From positions 1 to 7,509 of the forward strand of contig JAGXNR010000130.1 in NCBI GenBank assembly GCA_019894875.1: a stretch of 7,509 nucleotides of DNA, read 5' to 3'. The stretch is from Promethearchaeota archaeon (lineage in GTDB: Archaea; Asgardarchaeota; Lokiarchaeia; Sigynarchaeales; SOKP01). Both the position numbers and the translations under genes were made by a program. Shown piece by piece: positions 5,492 to 7,509 of this stretch (position 1 is its first letter; the number at the start of each line of letters is the position of its first letter). The notes below the pieces were generated by a model, which was given only the letters and a program-made list of their open reading frames with translations, had not been told where the DNA came from and did no database searches.

Positions 5492-6637
5492 TTATACACC
5501 GATCCCAATAGTATTCCCGATGCCAGCTATAATTACTTTTGTGCCTTTTTCAGTGCGTTTTCGAATTGTCATCTTTATCTTATCAACAAATTTCGGGACA
5601 GATTGAGTTATTGGTCTTTTCATTGTTGTAATCGCATCTTCTAAAGACTGCTTACAAATTAATGCATCTATAGGTATCCCTTTTTCTGTAGAAGATTCTT
5701 CTATAAAATATTTTTCAATACCGAGTCCACCTATCGCAGCTCCAACACCTATAGCCATTGATCCTGTTTTATCTCCTGTTAGCTTTAATCCCGCATCAAT
5801 CATAATTATTCGTGAGATATCTTTCCCGTATTTATCAACTAGCATTTTAATAGCTTTTCCTGGCTTCCCGACGGATCCTCCCGGGCCCTTAGCTCTAACG
5901 ATGTAAATTTCCCTCTCTTCAAATTTTATTTCTTGAACAATTGTATCTCTTTCAATTTCCTGAGCTTCAATCTCTTCATTCGAAATATCTCTTAAAAAGC
6001 TGGCAACTACCAAAGGTCCAAGCCCATCTCCGATTGGACTACCCTCAGCAAAGGCTTTTGCAGCATGATAGTAGGCTTTAGCCATACTTATTATTAAACC
6101 TAATTGCATTGAAATTTGGAGTAGTAAAATCATTGATTTAGATTTCTTTCCTAATATGAGAAAATGTCGAATTAGCCTGTATATAGAATCTATTGCCATT
6201 GTAGCTTCTACAAGATTCTCTAAATTATATCTTTGAACATTGTCTGCTAGCGGCGCGAGGAGCTCAACTTCTTCTTTAAATCGAAAATCCCTAACATCAA
6301 CGACATGGTCAAATTTAGGGATAATACCGTATGGATCAAGTGAAACAGGAGGTATAGTAACAAAGGTAATAAAATCTTCCAGTTGAAGCATCAAATCTTT
6401 TTGGGTTTTCTTTTTATCAGCAAATTCTTTAAAGTTACTAACCAATATTTCTTTACATTCATCATTCCATTTCTTTAACTTATCTAAACCCGCTTGTATT
6501 TCTTTAGCTGCTTTCCACCCTTGGAGTTTTTGTCCATAAAACATTGAAACAAAAATCAGCACAAAGAATAACAAATTTAGAATTAGAGATATTGGATCGG
6601 TGCTTTGACTTCCACCTAATTGAGCAATATTATACAT
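5492..6637 (-). CDS. DUF1512-like archaeal membrane-anchored protein of unknown function
   Basis: This 381-residue protein resembles the archaeal DUF1512 family (about 370 residues, function unknown); I recognise it by overall pattern, not by a search. An N-terminal membrane segment (about 16-34, rich in L, F, V, I) is followed by a charged, coiled-coil-like stretch (38-90). A second hydrophobic patch (168-187) may be buried helix or membrane. Then come GSPIGDGLGPLV (199-210), a charged segment (219-244) and a glycine-rich loop GPGGSVGKPG (251-260) that looks built to bind phosphate or a nucleotide. The C-terminal domain contains MIDAGLKLTGD (279-289) and GVGAAIGGLGIEKY (297-310) and ends with GIGNTIGIGV. 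The bulk is probably cytoplasmic behind a single anchor. No catalytic motif of a known enzyme family is evident. The ATG at 6637 has a TATA-like box about 31 bases upstream and no Shine-Dalgarno. It is transcribed divergently from a small membrane zinc-ribbon gene and ends at strong T tracts. Confidence 0.72.
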   Translation of the reverse strand: MYNIAQLGGSQSTDPISLILNLLFFVLIFVSMFYGQKLQGWKAAKEIQAGLDKLKKWNDECKEILVSNFKEFADKKKTQKDLMLQLEDFITFVTIPPVSLDPYGIIPKFDHVVDVRDFRFKEEVELLAPLADNVQRYNLENLVEATMAIDSIYRLIRHFLILGKKSKSMILLLQISMQLGLIISMAKAYYHAAKAFAEGSPIGDGLGPLVVASFLRDISNEEIEAQEIERDTIVQEIKFEEREIYIVRAKGPGGSVGKPGKAIKMLVDKYGKDISRIIMIDAGLKLTGDKTGSMAIGVGAAIGGLGIEKYFIEESSTEKGIPIDALICKQSLEDAITTMKRPITQSVPKFVDKIKMTIRKRTEKGTKVIIAGIGNTIGIGV

Positions 6638-6663
6638 ATTTTTTCAAAATTAAAGTCTTATTG

Positions 6664-6674
6664 ATATTTTAAAT
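6664..6674 (-). promoter_or_regulatory. TATA box of the DUF1512-like gene (divergent promoter region)
   Basis: The minus strand reads ATTTAAAATAT, centred about 31-32 bases before the ATG at 6637, which predicts a leader of only about five bases. It shares the 118-base region 6638-6755 with the promoter of the divergently transcribed zinc-ribbon gene. Confidence 0.42.
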
Positions 6675-6715
6675 CTATTTAGTTTTAATAATAACAAAAT
6701 TTATTTATTCTTTTC

Positions 6716-6725
6716 TATTATAAAG
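6716..6725 (+). promoter_or_regulatory. TATA box of the zinc-ribbon membrane protein gene
   Basis: TATTATAAAG is centred about 35 bases before the ATG at 6756, predicting a leader of about 9 bases. No clear Shine-Dalgarno is seen; GGACAAC is the only purine-containing stretch. It faces away from the DUF1512-like promoter about 50 bases to the left, so a shared regulator is possible. Confidence 0.4.
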
Positions 6726-6755
6726 CATAGTTAACAAGAAATTTGGACAACTTCC

Positions 6756-7193
6756 ATGATTGAAGAAGAAGACGATGAAGACATTCTCAAAAAAGGAATT
6801 ACGTTTAAAAGTATCTTAAAAAATTTAATTTCCATAACTTTTATCATATTAGGAGCAGTATTTATTTATGCTGGGATTGGTGACCAAATTACAAGTTGGT
6901 CGATTGGCTTTATGATGATTTGTTTTGGGGCTACATTGATCCAATGGCAAAAAAGTCAAGTAGAACCAATTAGACAAACATTGACTATCCTTATTTGTAG
7001 TTTATGTGGACTAACAAAAGTTAGGAACTACGAGAAGGGTGATTTCGTCTATCGAAAAATGGGGAAATGTAGTGAATGTAATGATTTAATGGAAATTAAG
7101 CAAATTTATTCTGTAAAATTGAAAAAGCCTACTGAACCCAATAAAACAGATGATGAAAAGAATAAGCAAGTAAAACTTGAGAAAACATTATAA
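6756..7193 (+). CDS. Two-helix membrane protein with C-terminal zinc ribbon
   Basis: This 145-residue protein has no name I recognise. The N-terminus is strongly acidic (E3-D9). Two transmembrane helices (about 20-41 and 46-64) form a hairpin with a short loop (GDQITS), so both ends should be cytoplasmic. A four-cysteine zinc ribbon follows: C81-x2-C84 and C105-x2-C108, with the intervening R-N-Y-E-K-G-D-F-V-Y typical of archaeal ribbons that read 'C..CG...R.y..GDyVf......C.kC'. The tail (121-145) is charged and probably disordered. Such proteins are common and uncharacterised in archaea. The ribbon could bind a protein partner or nucleic acid at the membrane, which is inference. The ATG at 6756 is the only sensible start. 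It lies divergent from the DUF1512-like membrane protein and 30 bases upstream of the PPAT gene on the same strand. Confidence 0.8.
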   Translation: MIEEEDDEDILKKGITFKSILKNLISITFIILGAVFIYAGIGDQITSWSIGFMMICFGATLIQWQKSQVEPIRQTLTILICSLCGLTKVRNYEKGDFVYRKMGKCSECNDLMEIKQIYSVKLKKPTEPNKTDDEKNKQVKLEKTL

Positions 7194-7210
7194 AAGTTTT
7201 TCAAATGTAA

Positions 7211-7226
7211 AGGTGTATTCTAAATT
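7211..7226 (+). promoter_or_regulatory. Shine-Dalgarno and likely AUU start of the PPAT gene
   Basis: AGGTG (7211-7215), part of AAAGGTGTA, is followed by an 8-base spacer and ATT (7224-7226), in frame with the PPAT gene. An in-frame TAA at 7221-7223 directly precedes the ATT. No ATG or GTG, and no TTG except one inside the first strand of the catalytic motif, exists between that stop and the motif. The geometry is the same as that ahead of AOR. Confidence 0.55.
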
Positions 7227-7509
7227 CTAAAGAAAGTTGGATTGGGCGGAACTTTCGACCACCTTCATGAAGGACACAAATTTTTATTAAGAACTGCAAT
7301 ATCTATTTCTGAGAGTATAGAAATTGGATTAACTTCTCAAAACTTGTTGGAACAAAAACAGTATGTTTCAAAGTTAGAGGATTATGAAACAAGGAAAAAA
7401 AATCTAAAAGAATTTTTAGCATCATTTTCAGATTTAAAAAGGACAAACATCGTTGAAATAAAGAATTGGGATGATATGAATAATTATGCTCAAAGTCCAG
7501 ATTATGATA
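7224..7509 (+). CDS. coaD: Phosphopantetheine adenylyltransferase, archaeal type, N-terminal part (runs off the right edge)
   Basis: About 95 codons are present; the gene continues past the window. Numbered from the ATT at 7224, residues 5-19 read VGLGGTFDHLHEGHK, the nucleotidyltransferase signature with the H-x-G-H motif (H15, H18) and T10. An I-G-L-T-S strand, K-rich segment and the Y-E-T-R-K-K-N-L-K-E-F-L helix follow, as in the archaeal/eukaryotic PPAT group (COG1019-like), which is distinct from bacterial CoaD. The enzyme transfers AMP from ATP to 4'-phosphopantetheine to give dephospho-CoA, the penultimate step of CoA synthesis, in the cytoplasm. Full-length members are around 150-160 residues. 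The start is unusual: an in-frame TAA lies at 7221-7223, and the only NUG codon before the motif is TTG at 7242, which would cut into the first beta strand. The ATT, eight bases after AGGTG, is the best candidate. A single-base assembly error is the alternative. It may be co-transcribed with the zinc-ribbon gene, 30 bases upstream. Confidence 0.85.
   Translation, partial: MLKKVGLGGTFDHLHEGHKFLLRTAISISESIEIGLTSQNLLEQKQYVSKLEDYETRKKNLKEFLASFSDLKRTNIVEIKNWDDMNNYAQSPDYD

Noticed and set aside
7205..7210. ATG immediately followed by TAA just upstream of the PPAT Shine-Dalgarno, as a start-stop regulatory element
   Set aside because: A single six-base match is easily chance in AT-rich sequence, and it lies out of position for initiation.
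7213..7230. GTG at 7213 as the PPAT start
   Set aside because: It is in a different frame and ends at TAA after five codons; it would require a frameshift to reach the PPAT frame.
1..7509. CRISPR array, tRNA/rRNA, transposase or attachment sites
   Set aside because: I saw no regularly spaced repeats, cloverleaf-like segments, transposase motifs or terminal repeats. Genes fill nearly the whole window.

Overview
The window is AT-rich, compact and gene-dense, and it reads as archaeal. The evidence is a tungsten-type aldehyde:ferredoxin oxidoreductase, a DUF1512-like membrane-anchored protein (a family I know only from archaea), an archaeal/eukaryotic-type phosphopantetheine adenylyltransferase, a two-helix membrane protein with an archaeal-style zinc ribbon, TATA-like boxes about 25-30 bases ahead of several start codons (short or absent leaders), and oligo-T tracts instead of hairpin terminators. 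The combination of AOR, long-chain acyl-CoA ligase and SCP2 protein with low GC would suit an Asgard-type archaeon such as a Lokiarchaeia relative. That placement is inference, at moderate to low confidence.

Layout. Everything from base 1 to 6637 is on the minus strand. In transcription order it runs: DUF1512-like protein (6637-5492), aldehyde ferredoxin oxidoreductase (5287-3428, probably beginning a few codons earlier), long-chain acyl-CoA ligase (3392-1674), SCP2-type lipid carrier (1587-1165), HAD-IIA phosphatase (1098-289), and the first 43 codons of pyruvate, phosphate dikinase (131 to beyond the left edge). A 118-base divergent promoter region (6638-6755) separates these from two plus-strand genes: a 2-TM zinc-ribbon protein (6756-7193) and the 5' part of phosphopantetheine adenylyltransferase (from about 7224, running off the right edge). 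No intergenic stretch exceeds about 205 bases. I saw no tRNA, rRNA, CRISPR array or mobile element.

How the genes may work together. AOR, acyl-CoA ligase and SCP2 protein are consecutive. They could form an aldehyde to carboxylate to acyl-CoA route: AOR reduces ferredoxin, the ligase activates the acid, and the SCP2 protein carries or presents the hydrophobic chain. The other genes are housekeeping or unknown: PPDK (pyruvate/PEP interconversion), PPAT (CoA biosynthesis) and a HAD phosphatase.

The most unusual signal concerns translation starts. The PPAT frame has no usable NUG start between an in-frame stop and its catalytic motif, but it has an ATT eight bases after an AGGTGTA Shine-Dalgarno-like sequence (counting from AGGTG). 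The AOR gene has the same arrangement: AGGTGTA, with ATT eight bases after AGGTG, placed so that translation there would restore what I expect to be the conserved AOR N-terminus (Y-G-Y-M-G-K-I-L). Two AUU-type starts with identical geometry in 7.5 kb deserve checking.
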